A stretch of 64,000 nucleotides of DNA from JBBPZK01 sp965219175 (GCA_965219175.1 CBDCNI010000001.1:372001-436000); one strand, 5' to 3'; positions 26,762-34,615 are shown, counted from the first letter of the stretch. Notes: generated by a model not told the origin, from the letters alone. Program-made: numbers and translations.

Positions 26762-27247
26762 CTACTCCACGTACCGGAAGGTCGTGGAACCTATCCGAAC
26801 CGTGTCTCCGGCTCTGAGGGGTGTTGCGCCCACGGTCTTGCGGTCGTTGACGAAAGTGCCGTTGGTCGAGCCGAGGTCTTCGACGTACAGGAGGCCGCCG
26901 TGACGGCTAAGTTGCGCGTGACGCCCGGAGACGAAGTCGTCCTTGCCGAGCACCACGTCGCTCGCCGGTGAACGTCCGAGGCTCGTCGTCTCGCTCTTGA
27001 CCCGGAACCGCGTCTCCGGCGCGAGGATGTCTGAGTCTTCGACCAGCAACTCCGAAGCCCCGACGAGGTTCTTTTTGTACGAGGTCTTTCCGTTGCGAGC
27101 CGCTCCTCCGCCCGGTTGGAGAGGTTTGTCGTCCGGGATGGCTCGGAGGTCTCCGACGCCCCGGCGCATGACGGAGTAGACAAAGGCGAAGAGCAGCAGG
27201 AGGAGCAGCGCCTTCGCCGCCAGGAGCGGGACCTGGAGGTCGAGCAC
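26762..27247 (-). CDS. fhaB: FHA-domain protein with N-terminal membrane helix (FhaB/FipA-like)
   Basis: 161 residues if started at GTG 27247, which is 4 bases after the fhaA stop; the frame is open to 27334 but that part is inside fhaA. A single membrane helix (about 5-24, LLAAKALLLLLLFAFVY) is followed by a linker and a C-terminal FHA domain (about 80-160) with LGRSPASDVVLG, SGRHAQL and LGSTNGTFVN, the pThr-binding loops. FhaB docks phosphorylated envelope proteins near the divisome. Confidence 0.93.
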   Translation of the reverse strand: MLDLQVPLLAAKALLLLLLFAFVYSVMRRGVGDLRAIPDDKPLQPGGGAARNGKTSYKKNLVGASELLVEDSDILAPETRFRVKSETTSLGRSPASDVVLGKDDFVSGRHAQLSRHGGLLYVEDLGSTNGTFVNDRKTVGATPLRAGDTVRIGSTTFRYVE

Positions 27248-27251
27248 GCGC

Positions 27252-28124
27252 TTACCTGTTTCTGTTTCCTGGACGCCTGCCGCGCGGGGAGACCGCTTCT
27301 CCGGAATCGTCCGGAGCGCCGCTCCGGCGGACAAAGCGGGCCTCCGACTGGCCGAAGGTAAGCTCGTCGCCGCTCTCTATCCGCTCGCGGTCTATCGGGG
27401 CGCCGTCCAGGAGGGTGCCGTTAGTCGAGCCGAGGTCTTCCACGACGAAGCCGTTCTCCGCGCGGATCAACCTCGCGTGCTTCCGGGAGATGTTCGGGTC
27501 GGAGATGACTACCTCGTTGTCGTCGGAGCGCCCGACGGACCAGGGTCCACGCCCTTCCAGCGGGTGGGACTTTCCGTCGATGATAAGCTCGGCCGTCTCT
27601 CTCGCCAGACCTTGCCTGCGGGCCTCCTCGACGGAGATAGCCGATGTGCCGCCGACTTCGCCCTCCTCCACCTCTGTCTCCGCGTTTTCGGTTCGGAAGA
27701 TTCGCGTCTGGCCCGAGGTGTCCTGGGGCGCGCCTCTCTCGCGGGAGCCGTCGGATGGACCGGTGAGCTTCGCGGTGATCCCGAACTCCCCGTAGCGCAG
27801 CGAGTCGTCGAGCTCGAACCGGACCCTCGGCAGGCTCATCAGGTGGTAGTCCTTGTTCTCGGCGTGGGTGGAGGCGTACTGGATCAACTCGTCCCGGAGC
27901 GCGCTCTGGTAGGCCTGTATCGACTCTGTATCGTCCTCGGAGAGGTGTATCGTGAAGTCGTTCGGGGCGTAGGTACGCGAGACGCTGACCATCCGGCCCT
28001 CGTCCATCTGCTTCGCGAGTCCTTTGGCGATCTCGACCGGATGGACCTGACGCCGGAACGCGCGACCAAACACGCCCTCCACTATGGAGCCCATCCGATT
28101 CTCTATCTGCTTTAGAAATCCCAA
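27252..28124 (-). CDS. fhaA: FHA-domain protein with DUF3662 N-terminus (FhaA-like)
   Basis: 290 residues. The N-terminal ~120 residues match DUF3662 (MGFLKQIENRMGSIVEGVFG then HPVEIAKGLAKQMDEGR). A variable acidic linker follows, then a C-terminal FHA domain (about 195-270) with VGRSDDNEVVIS, SRKHARLI and LGSTNGTLLDG. Cytoplasmic; known relatives bind phosphorylated MviN and regulate lipid II export. First FHA gene of the operon, 4 bases after the upstream kinase. Confidence 0.94.
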   Translation of the reverse strand: MGFLKQIENRMGSIVEGVFGRAFRRQVHPVEIAKGLAKQMDEGRMVSVSRTYAPNDFTIHLSEDDTESIQAYQSALRDELIQYASTHAENKDYHLMSLPRVRFELDDSLRYGEFGITAKLTGPSDGSRERGAPQDTSGQTRIFRTENAETEVEEGEVGGTSAISVEEARRQGLARETAELIIDGKSHPLEGRGPWSVGRSDDNEVVISDPNISRKHARLIRAENGFVVEDLGSTNGTLLDGAPIDRERIESGDELTFGQSEARFVRRSGAPDDSGEAVSPRGRRPGNRNR

Positions 28125-28128
28125 AGGC

Positions 28129-29739
28129 TTACCTTCTCACCCGAGACCAGAAATACCTGAACAACCCGTATATTATAGCCGCCAGCCCGAGCGAAGTCAT
28201 CGCCCCCACCAGTGCCGCCGGGGCGCCGGTGTTCTGCGAAGAGACGCTCTGCGAGGAAACGACGAGCGCGTCGACCAGGGCGTACCCGAGGGTCCCGCCT
28301 ATGACGGTTAAGATCAGCCCGGCGACCCAGCGGCCGAACCGCTCGGCCACGGAGAGCACCGCCGCCATCGAGGCCCACAGCAGCGGCAGCAAGATTATCA
28401 GGGGGAAGGACTGCCAGATCCTGCCGATCCAATCCAGCAGCGGGATGACGCCAAGCGTCGCGGGCATCCTCATGAATTGAACCCCGAAAAAGGGCATGAA
28501 GCCGTCGCCGCGCGCGATCACGTACCCGACCAGGATGAACGCGCCCATCGCCGCCGACAAAGCCGCCGAAAGGGGACGCATCAACGCCCCGAGAAGGAGC
28601 GGCAGCCCGGCTGCGAGTCCCGCCGCCGTGACCGGCACGAGGGCGAGCGGCACGGTAACGAGGGGGGCGAGCGGCGCTCGCCTCATGCTTCCGTTGCTGA
28701 CGGCCACCCAGATCAGACCGATCGCCGGCAGCAGCACCGAGAACCCGAGTCCGACCCCGCTCTGAAGGAGCGCGGCCGCCAGCGCCACTATGACCGCCGC
28801 CGCCCCGACCCGCGGCAGCACGTACCCGAGTACCCCGAATCCGGCCGCCAGGCTCAACTCCCCGCTCAACGCTCCGGCGTCGTTGCCGAGCAGGAGTCCG
28901 GCCCCGAGGTAGCCGAGCCATCCCGCGAGCAGGCCGTTGGTGAGGCGCAAGGCCCCTTCCGCGTAGCCCGCCGGGATAACGCGCGCTTTGGTGGCGACGC
29001 TCCTCGTCGGGAGGTTCTTGCGGCCGGTCAGGAGTTTCAGGGCCTCCCAGGCGCTCTGGGGGCGGTGGGACGGGTTCGGCGAGGTGGCCCGGTCTATGAA
29101 CTCTCTAAGGCGCGGCGGGGCCTCCTCCGGCTGGTGGGAGAGGAGGGCCTGGGCCGTGGCGCCGACGGCGTAGATGTCGGTCAGGACGCTCGGGTCGGAG
29201 CCGGAGAGGATCTCCGGGGCGATGTAGCCTAGAGTGCCGACGGCGAAGCCGATCTGGGTCAGGCGCGTGTCACCCGCCCGGTAGGCGACCCCGAAGTCCG
29301 TCAGCTTTACCGCGCCGCGACGGCCTACGAGGGCGTTCTGGGGTTTGATGTCCCGGTGGATGATTCCCTGTCCGTGGGCGTAGATGAGGGCTTCGAGGAT
29401 CTGGGCGAGGGCGTCTATGGTCTCGCCCATGTCGTAGTCCTCGACCACCTCGTTCAGGGAAGGACCCGGAACGAACTCCGTCACCAGGTACACCTCGTGA
29501 CCGCCGGGGATGACTTCGAGCGTCTCGACGATGTTCGGGTGGTTCAGGTCCTCGGCGATCTGACCCTCGCGCAGCGCACGCGAGCGTTCGTCGTTACTGT
29601 AGACCGGTATCACCTTGATCGCCACGTCCGCGCCGCGCCCTTCGGGCCTGGCTCGCCAGACGGTAGCGAAGCCGCCGCGCCCGACTACTTCCTCCAAGAC
29701 GTAGCGCCGTTGGCCCTCGATGTAGCGAGTTTCAGTCAT
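28129..29739 (-). CDS. Ser/Thr protein kinase with multi-pass membrane C-terminus
   Basis: 536 residues from ATG 29739. The frame also allows ATG 29763, but that codon lies upstream of a TACAAT -10-like box, so 29739 is more likely. The kinase domain is at about 1-255: GRGGFATVWRA, VAIKVI lysine, HRDIKPQN, LTDFGVA. The C-terminal half has about eight or nine hydrophobic helices in place of PASTA repeats. It heads the fha-pstP-rodA-pbpA-pknB operon, where M. tuberculosis has no kinase; the PknA gene normally between pbpA and pknB is missing. It may carry out the PknA role, an inference from position. Confidence 0.88.
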   Translation of the reverse strand: MTETRYIEGQRRYVLEEVVGRGGFATVWRARPEGRGADVAIKVIPVYSNDERSRALREGQIAEDLNHPNIVETLEVIPGGHEVYLVTEFVPGPSLNEVVEDYDMGETIDALAQILEALIYAHGQGIIHRDIKPQNALVGRRGAVKLTDFGVAYRAGDTRLTQIGFAVGTLGYIAPEILSGSDPSVLTDIYAVGATAQALLSHQPEEAPPRLREFIDRATSPNPSHRPQSAWEALKLLTGRKNLPTRSVATKARVIPAGYAEGALRLTNGLLAGWLGYLGAGLLLGNDAGALSGELSLAAGFGVLGYVLPRVGAAAVIVALAAALLQSGVGLGFSVLLPAIGLIWVAVSNGSMRRAPLAPLVTVPLALVPVTAAGLAAGLPLLLGALMRPLSAALSAAMGAFILVGYVIARGDGFMPFFGVQFMRMPATLGVIPLLDWIGRIWQSFPLIILLPLLWASMAAVLSVAERFGRWVAGLILTVIGGTLGYALVDALVVSSQSVSSQNTGAPAALVGAMTSLGLAAIIYGLFRYFWSRVRR

Positions 29740-29750
29740 GATAGAGGGAT

Positions 29751-29758
29751 ATTGTATA
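29751..29758 (-). promoter_or_regulatory. Putative -10 element of the kinase-operon promoter
   Basis: TATACAAT on the minus strand ends 12 bases before ATG 29739. Transcription starting 6-8 bases later would give an mRNA with a leader of only a few bases. No clear Shine-Dalgarno or -35 TTGACA-like element is present, so confidence is limited. Confidence 0.4.
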
Positions 29759-29842
29759 GTCATTGCCGGGGATTTGGTATCCCTCCGCTGGTCCCGGAGG
29801 CTCCGACTTGATACAATCCCGGAGGTTTCGAGAGATCCAGAC

Positions 29843-29926
29843 GGGCGAGTGGCGGAATTGGTAGACGCGCTAGGTTCAGGGTCTAGTGTCCGAGAGGACG
29901 TGGGGGTTCGAGTCCCCCCTCGCCCA
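29843..29926 (+). tRNA. tRNA-Leu (anticodon CAG)
   Basis: 84-nt type II tRNA with a long variable arm. Acceptor arms GGGCGAG and CTCGCCC pair. The anticodon stem CTAGG/TCTAG encloses TTCAGGG, giving CAG, which reads CUG leucine codons. The variable arm TGTCCGAGAGGACG forms a short stem, and the T arm GGGGG-TTCGAGT-CCCCC is standard. CCA is not encoded. A TACAAT box at 29812-29817 is a likely -10. Confidence 0.96.
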
Positions 29927-29970
29927 CATTTTTAGAGAGTACGGCCTTTGGGCCGCGGGGAGGTGGCGCT

Positions 29971-30255
29971 ATGGTAACCGCCGTTGTGCTGGTAACGACC
30001 GAGCGCGAGCGGGTCGAGGAGGCGGCCCAGGCCATGCTCGCCATAGAGGGCGTAACCGAGGCCTACTCCGTCACAGGGCCATACGATCTGGTGGTGATGG
30101 TCCGCATCCCGGACTTCGAGAGGCTCGCGGAGATCGTGCCGGCGAAGCTCGCCCAGGTCCCCGGCGTCGCCCGAACCGAGACGATGGTCGCCTTCCGCTG
30201 CTACTCAAACTACGACCTCGACCGCGTGTGGAGCATGGGCTTCGAGGAAAGATAG
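29971..30255 (+). CDS. Standalone Lrp/AsnC ligand-binding (RAM) domain protein
   Basis: 94 residues from ATG with GGGGAGG 8 bases before. It is only the effector-binding alpha/beta RAM domain of Lrp/AsnC regulators, without the DNA-binding part: VTAVVLVTTERERVEEAAQA, TGPYDLVVMVRIPDFERL and VARTETMVAFRCY. Such single-domain proteins bind amino acids or act by forming mixed oligomers with full-length regulators. A short hairpin (CGGCC-TTTG-GGCCG) lies between tRNA-Leu and its start. Confidence 0.88.
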   Translation: MVTAVVLVTTERERVEEAAQAMLAIEGVTEAYSVTGPYDLVVMVRIPDFERLAEIVPAKLAQVPGVARTETMVAFRCYSNYDLDRVWSMGFEER

Positions 30256-30260
30256 CCTGG

Positions 30261-30288
30261 CAGCCGATCAGCAGTTCAGCAGTTCAGC
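30261..30288. repeat. 8-bp-phased CAGC repeat, four units
   Basis: CAGC at 30261, 30269, 30277 and 30285, exactly 8 bases apart; spacers are CGAT, AGTT, AGTT. It starts 6 bases after the stop of the RAM-domain gene. Confidence 0.8.
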
Positions 30289-30377
30289 TATAAGGTTGGC
30301 ATGAGTCGTTAGGGCGAGGATCGTTGGAGGAACAGCGATGGGGTCTGGTGCCCGGCGGCTTGTCGTTGTCCGGCTAG

Positions 30378-30389
30378 GGCGAATCGACA
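30378..30389 (+). repeat. Left terminal inverted repeat of the IS5-family element
   Basis: GGCGAATCGACA, 12 bases, matching the reverse complement of the right end. CTAG precedes it. Confidence 0.9.
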
Positions 30390-30444
30390 TATAGGTTAAC
30401 ATCTGCTTCACTCACGTGTAGGCAAGCGCAAGTGAGGTGCAGAT

Positions 30445-30777
30445 ATGCCTAAGCGATACGAACTCACGGAAGCTCAGTGGCAAAAGATCAAGGATCTGCT
30501 TCCCGGCAAAGCGGGAGATCGAGGCCGCACAGCCCGAGATAACCGGAATTTCGTCAATGGAGTGTTGTGGGTGTTGCGCAGCGGAGCGTACTGGTGTCAT
30601 ATGCCAGAGCGTTACGGTAACTGGAAGAGCAACCATAAGCGCTTCACTCGCTGGGCGAGGTTTGGAGTGTGGGAAGAGATATTTGATGTTCTCACAAGTG
30701 ACGCGGACAATGAGTACCTGATGATCGACACTTCAATCGTAAGGGCTCATCAGCAAGCGACTACAGGAAAAGGGGGG
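30445..30777 (+). pseudogene. IS5-family transposase, N-terminal fragment
   Basis: Starts at ATG 30445 (MPKRYELTEAQWQKIKDLLP). It contains the helix-turn-helix-like DUF4096 region and the first catalytic Asp in YLMIDTSIVRAHQ. The frame runs into the IS110 sequence and stops at 30789. The remainder is found at 32362-32785. The fragment ends in the G6 tract at 30772-30777. Confidence 0.88.
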
Positions 30778-30872
30778 ACAAAAAGATGACATGTAGAGGA
30801 CAGTAGGGCGAAGCCCCCTCAGCTCAAACGCGGGTGATGAGATCATACCCCGTGTTGTGTAAATAACGGAGC

Positions 30873-31943
30873 TTGAGGAGGCCCCACCACATGGACATTG
30901 TAGGCGGACTCGACGTGCATAGAAAGCAGATCACCTTCGACTACGTACAGACAGACACTGGAGAGAGTCACCGGGGCGAGATTCGCCCGGCTGACCGCGA
31001 GTACCTTCGCTCTTGGCTGGAGGAGTTCACCGAGCGGTTTGGTGATCAGGAGACCGCCTTCGCCGTGGAGGCCACCACCGGCTGGCGCTACGTTGTCGAG
31101 GAGCTCCAGAGGGCGGGCATTGAAGCACATCTGGCGGAGCCCGCCGACACCAAAGCTTTGCAGGGGCGTAAGAAGCGGGCCAAGACCGACCGCATCGACG
31201 CGAAGCACCTCAGGGATTTGCTCGTGATCGAGCGGTTGCCGGAGTCGTGGGTTCCACCGGAGCATGTCCAGGAGATCAGGACGCTCATGCGGATGCGCCA
31301 CGGCATGGTTGAGGAACGCAGCGCTCACCTCCAACGAATCCATGCCCAACTCTTCCACAACGGATGCCCCAAGCAGGAAAAGAATCTCCTCTCGGCGGAG
31401 GGGCGCGAGCGGTTGGAGAACCTGGATTTGCCGGCAGCGGCTCGCAAGGTAGTGGAGGTGTGCTTGAAGATGATCGAGCACATAAACGAGGAGCTCTCTC
31501 CCATCGAGACGGAGTTGAAGGCCTACGCCCGTACTCAAGCCGGCTGCCGGGCGCTGATGGAGCACTACGGCGTGGGAGAGCTTACCAGCGTGGCGCTGTT
31601 CTCCGAACTCGGAGACACCCGCCGGTTTTCGAGCTCGAAGAAGGCGGTACGCTTCGCGGGGTTGGATGTCACCGTCCACAGCTCCGACGAGAAGAGGGCC
31701 GCGGGCAAGCTCTCCAGGCAAGGCTCGCCGGTGTTGAGATGGGCGGCTTACGAGGCGGCGAAGGGGGCTTACAGGAAAAGCTCCCCCGATCACGAGTACT
31801 ACCTATACACCAGAGAGCGGATAGGGACAAACCGGGCGGCTCTCTCCATTGCACGCAAGTTGATCCGCCGGGCGCATCACACCTTACGAGAGCTCGGAGA
31901 GGAGGCCATGAGCGAGCCACTCGCCGTCAGTAGTAGTGCCTGA
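30873..31943 (+). CDS. IS110-family transposase (bridge-RNA-guided recombinase family)
   Basis: 356 residues, ATG preceded by GAGGAGG. The N-terminal RuvC-like domain has the DEDD residues: D8 (GGLDVHRK), E60 (AVEATTGW), D100 and D103 (KTDRIDAKHL). The C-terminal domain contains the conserved Ser as S279 in QGSPVLRWAAYEAAK, the expected nucleophile. A helical coiled-coil region links them. Length and motifs are intact, so it is probably active. In characterised family members a non-coding RNA from the element's end directs target choice. Confidence 0.95.
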   Translation: MRRPHHMDIVGGLDVHRKQITFDYVQTDTGESHRGEIRPADREYLRSWLEEFTERFGDQETAFAVEATTGWRYVVEELQRAGIEAHLAEPADTKALQGRKKRAKTDRIDAKHLRDLLVIERLPESWVPPEHVQEIRTLMRMRHGMVEERSAHLQRIHAQLFHNGCPKQEKNLLSAEGRERLENLDLPAAARKVVEVCLKMIEHINEELSPIETELKAYARTQAGCRALMEHYGVGELTSVALFSELGDTRRFSSSKKAVRFAGLDVTVHSSDEKRAAGKLSRQGSPVLRWAAYEAAKGAYRKSSPDHEYYLYTRERIGTNRAALSIARKLIRRAHHTLRELGEEAMSEPLAVSSSA

Positions 31944-32361
31944 GATGGGCGTTTTCGGAGGAAGAAGGCTTTAGGAAGGCATTCGTGCGCTTCTCAATAG
32001 CGGAGCCCGAAACACACGATGAGGTAGAGAGACTACCAGGGAGCGGCCGGCTCCTGGGACCCCCCTGCTGCCACCAAGAGAAGTGCTTCTCTTTGAGCTG
32101 GACAGCCTCAAAAGAACGAGCGGCCGCATCCGTGTTTGAGGGAAGAGCACCCCATCGATCATCATGTAGCCGGCACGCCCGTAAGGAGCGTAGACCGAGC
32201 ACCGAGATAAGGCAGGGCGTCCACCTTCAACCGAGAGTGTGCGAATCGTCGCTAGCTTTCTTCCCGCAACCAGCACTCGTCGGCGACCGTGATCCACCTG
32301 CGGGACGGATGGAGAACTACAAACCACACTTGCGTTTGACACGTGGGTCCTTTACAGATAA
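31944..32361 (+). other. Right non-coding end of IS110 element, candidate bridge RNA region
   Basis: 418 bases with no convincing gene; the open frame seen here merely reads through from the IS110 end into the IS5 remnant. It contains a perfect 8-bp hairpin (AAGAGAAG-TG-CTTCTCTT, about 32077-32094). A CCCCCC run at 32060-32065 is complementary to the G6 target core. IS1111-type elements encode their bridge RNA in this position. RNA ends and guide loops cannot be set by eye. Confidence 0.45.
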
Positions 32362-32785
32362 GGGGGGCGAAAACGAGGCTTTGGGGCGTTCTCGAGGAGG
32401 TTTGAGCACGAAGATCCACATGACAACCGATGCTCTGGGCCGTCCCGTGCGATTCTTGCTCACAGCGGGTCAGACCAACGACGCGAAAGAGGCCGAGAGG
32501 CTACTTGAAGGAGTACAAACCGGGTACGTGATCGCCGACAAGGGCTACGATACAGAGAGGGTTCTCCAAAAGGTCAAGGAACTTGGGGCGGTTGCCGTTA
32601 TCCCACCGAGATCCAATCGGAAGGTAAAAAGAGAGTACGACCGAGAGCTATACAAAGAGCGAAACCTCATTGAGAGAGCCTTCAACAAGCTAAAGCGCTT
32701 CCGGCGCATAGCCACTCGCTACGATAGGAAGGCCTTCTACTTCAAGTCTTTCCTCTATCTGGCCGCTTCTCTCATGTGGATCTGA
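32362..32785 (+). pseudogene. IS5-family transposase, C-terminal fragment
   Basis: Carries the DDE core: KGGENEALGRSRGGLSTKIH, then VIADKGYDTERV with the second Asp and KERNLIERAFNKLKRFRRIA with the catalytic Glu. It ends ASLMWI at 32785. The G-tract joins it to the N-terminal fragment one base out of frame, so even precise loss of IS110 would leave a frame change unless slippage occurs. Confidence 0.86.
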
Positions 32786-32791
32786 TCCAAT

Positions 32792-32803
32792 TGTCGATTC
32801 GCC
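32792..32803 (-). repeat. Right terminal inverted repeat of the IS5-family element
   Basis: TGTCGATTCGCC, 12 bases, pairs fully with the left end; CTAG follows immediately. Confidence 0.9.
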
Positions 32804-33928
32804 CTAGCTCGGCTCCTCGGCCAGGGCGGGGCGGGTGCCTTCTATCAGGAAGGCGACCACGTCCAGGAAGTCTCCGTCCTGTTCGTAAATTTCGCGCTGG
32901 TGGTTGCTGCCGGTGCCGTCTGCTACGAGTTCCAGCACGTCGAGGAGTTCGTTTTCGCAGCCGAGATCCTGGGCGCGGGGTTTTAGCTCTTCCACGAGGG
33001 CGCGGGCCATGTCTTTGGCCGGGAAGGAGACCCTCTCGGTGGCGTCGTAGAAGGTTGCGTCCATGCCGTGACGGGCGGCGCGCCACTTGTTCTCCTCGGC
33101 TATGTCCCGGTCGTAGGGGTCGTTTGAGACGTTGTCTTCCAGCGAGCGGGCGACTATGCACTGGGTCAGGGCGGTTAGGGCGGAGACTGCTTTCAGGCTG
33201 GTCTGGGAGTCGAGGATGCGGAGTTCTATGGTGCCGAACTTCGGGTGCGGGCGGACGTCCCACCAGCAGAAGGTGTAATCGTCCATCGCCCCGGCCTCGA
33301 CCATGTTGTCTATGTAGTTCTCGAAGGCGGCGTAGTCCGGGAAGGCGGGCGGGAGGCCGGCGCGTGGGAAGGTCTCGAAGATCTTGACCCGTGTGGACTC
33401 GAAGCCGGTGTCCATCCCCTGCCAGTATGGTGAGTTGGCCGAGAGCGCCAGCAGCAGGGGCGCGTACTCGGAGAGGCGATTGTGGGCCTGGATGGCTTCC
33501 TCGGGGCCGGGTACGCCGACGTGGACGTGCTGGCCGAAGATGACCTCCCGTTCGGCGATCCAACGGAGCGTCTCTATGACGTAGCGGTAGCGCTCCTGGT
33601 CGGTTATCTTCTGGTCTTTGTAGCGGGAGAAAGGGTGTGTTCCGGCCGAGGCGAGGGAAGCGCCGCAGGAGGCGGCCCACGAGCCGACCCGGCTGCGCAA
33701 CTCGCGCAGGTGACGCTCGGCTTCGGCGACCGTGGAGCACGGCGGGGTCTTTGTTTCGAGGACCGACTGGAACAACTCGTAGGAGACGAACTCGGCGAGG
33801 TCTTCGGGGAGACGCGCCATGATCTCCTCTATCTTCGGCACCAACTCTCCGGTGGCGGCGTCGACGATGTGCAGCTCCTCCTCGACCCCCAAGGTGTAGC
33901 TGCCGCTCGCGTTGAACTCTATGGGCAT
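32804..33928 (-). CDS. YbdK-type carboxylate-amine ligase (glutamate-cysteine ligase 2 family)
   Basis: 374 residues; ATG 33928 is preceded by AGAGGAGA. Members join glutamate or another carboxylate to an amine using ATP and have the GCS2 fold. Typical parts: YTLGVEEELHIVD near the N-terminus, ETKTPPCSTVAEAE, FGQHVHVGVPGPEEAI and GTIELRILDSQTSLK. YbdK itself has weak glutamate-cysteine ligase activity; EgtA in ergothioneine synthesis belongs to a related group, so function is uncertain. The stop codon (TAG, 32804-32806) lies within the CTAG target duplication of the neighbouring IS5 element. The reading frame is intact. Confidence 0.85.
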   Translation of the reverse strand: MPIEFNASGSYTLGVEEELHIVDAATGELVPKIEEIMARLPEDLAEFVSYELFQSVLETKTPPCSTVAEAERHLRELRSRVGSWAASCGASLASAGTHPFSRYKDQKITDQERYRYVIETLRWIAEREVIFGQHVHVGVPGPEEAIQAHNRLSEYAPLLLALSANSPYWQGMDTGFESTRVKIFETFPRAGLPPAFPDYAAFENYIDNMVEAGAMDDYTFCWWDVRPHPKFGTIELRILDSQTSLKAVSALTALTQCIVARSLEDNVSNDPYDRDIAEENKWRAARHGMDATFYDATERVSFPAKDMARALVEELKPRAQDLGCENELLDVLELVADGTGSNHQREIYEQDGDFLDVVAFLIEGTRPALAEEPS

Positions 33929-33973
33929 GCGTTCTCCTCTATTCGTTTCTAGCCGGGACCTTAGCCGACAGCA

Positions 33974-34615
33974 TTAGCCGAGGGCCTTCTGGATCCAGCC
34001 TTCCAACACGCCCGCCGGGGTCTCACCCGAGTTGGAGGCGACTATCTTGTCGTTCTTGTCCAGGACGTAGATGGTCGGGGTGCCGCTTACTTTGTACTTA
34101 CGCCCGACCGCCGGGTCGTAGGCGGCGGGGCCTTTTATGTCGTACGTGTTCACGAACTTACGCACGTTCTGAGGGTCATCGCCCTGTTCCCAGCCGGCGT
34201 TTTTATCCGGGATGCTCACCATCATCACCCGCAGGTCCGGGTATTTCTTTTCGAGCGAGCTGATCGTCGGCGCTTCCGCCTGGCAATGCGGACACCAACT
34301 CGCGAACAGTACGAGCAACGTAGCGGACTTGTTCTTACCACCGAGCGAAGCGTTGCCGCCGTCTATGGTCTTGACGGTAAAGTTTGGGGCTTTCGAGCCG
34401 ATGGGGAGGAGACCCTGGCGGCTTGGGGTGAAGTTCTGGTCGTTCTGGGCGCTTTGTCCGGTATTGATGGTGCTGAAGATGGCGACTGCGGCTACCACCA
34501 GGATCAGGAGCGCCGTGAACCCGGCCAGAGCGAGCATTAGCCCCCTGTTTTCGGATGGCGGCTTCTTATTGCCGGCCTTGCCGGAACCTCTTCCGCTAGT
34601 AGTGTTTCGAGCCAT
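33974..34615 (-). CDS. Membrane-anchored TlpA-like thioredoxin-fold protein
   Basis: 213 residues from ATG 34615 with GGAGGAG 7 bases upstream; the frame opens at 34642. A single N-terminal membrane helix (about 25-47, LMLALAGFTALLILVVAAVA) places the thioredoxin domain outside. Active site LFASWCPHCQAEA has the CxxC pair, and the cis-Pro region is KVSGTPTIYVLDKND. TlpA-like proteins reduce or isomerise extracytoplasmic thiols, for example in cytochrome c maturation. It is divergent from a MauE-like gene, the usual membrane electron donor. Confidence 0.9.
   Translation of the reverse strand: MARNTTSGRGSGKAGNKKPPSENRGLMLALAGFTALLILVVAAVAIFSTINTGQSAQNDQNFTPSRQGLLPIGSKAPNFTVKTIDGGNASLGGKNKSATLLVLFASWCPHCQAEAPTISSLEKKYPDLRVMMVSIPDKNAGWEQGDDPQNVRKFVNTYDIKGPAAYDPAVGRKYKVSGTPTIYVLDKNDKIVASNSGETPAGVLEGWIQKALG

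Larger units (their letters stand above)
30778..32367 (+). mobile_element. IS110-family (IS1111-like) insertion sequence
   Basis: About 1590 bp inserted into a six-G tract of the IS5 transposase; AAGGGGGG is present at both junctions (30770-30777 and 32360-32367), so the exact end cannot be fixed within the G run. There are no long terminal inverted repeats, as usual for the family. A short subterminal inverted pair is present (GTAGAGGAC 30793-30801 and GTCCTTTAC 32347-32355, 8 of 9 paired). The left non-coding end is about 95 bases and the right is about 420. This layout, with the long non-coding end after the recombinase gene, is that of the IS1111 subgroup. Confidence 0.85.
30378..32803 (+). 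mobile_element. IS5-family (IS427-like) insertion sequence, interrupted by IS110
   Basis: Perfect 12-bp terminal inverted repeats GGCGAATCGACA (30378-30389) and TGTCGATTCGCC (32792-32803) are flanked by CTAG on both sides (30374-30377, 32804-32807), the expected 4-bp target duplication. Without the inserted IS110 the element would be about 836 bp, a normal size for this group. It carries one transposase split in two by the insertion. The right end abuts the stop codon of the YbdK-like gene. Confidence 0.92.

Noticed and set aside
31985..32361. Open frame through the IS110 right end into the IS5 transposase remnant
   Set aside because: The N-terminal part has no coding features; it is open by chance and joins the IS5 fragment only because of the insertion.
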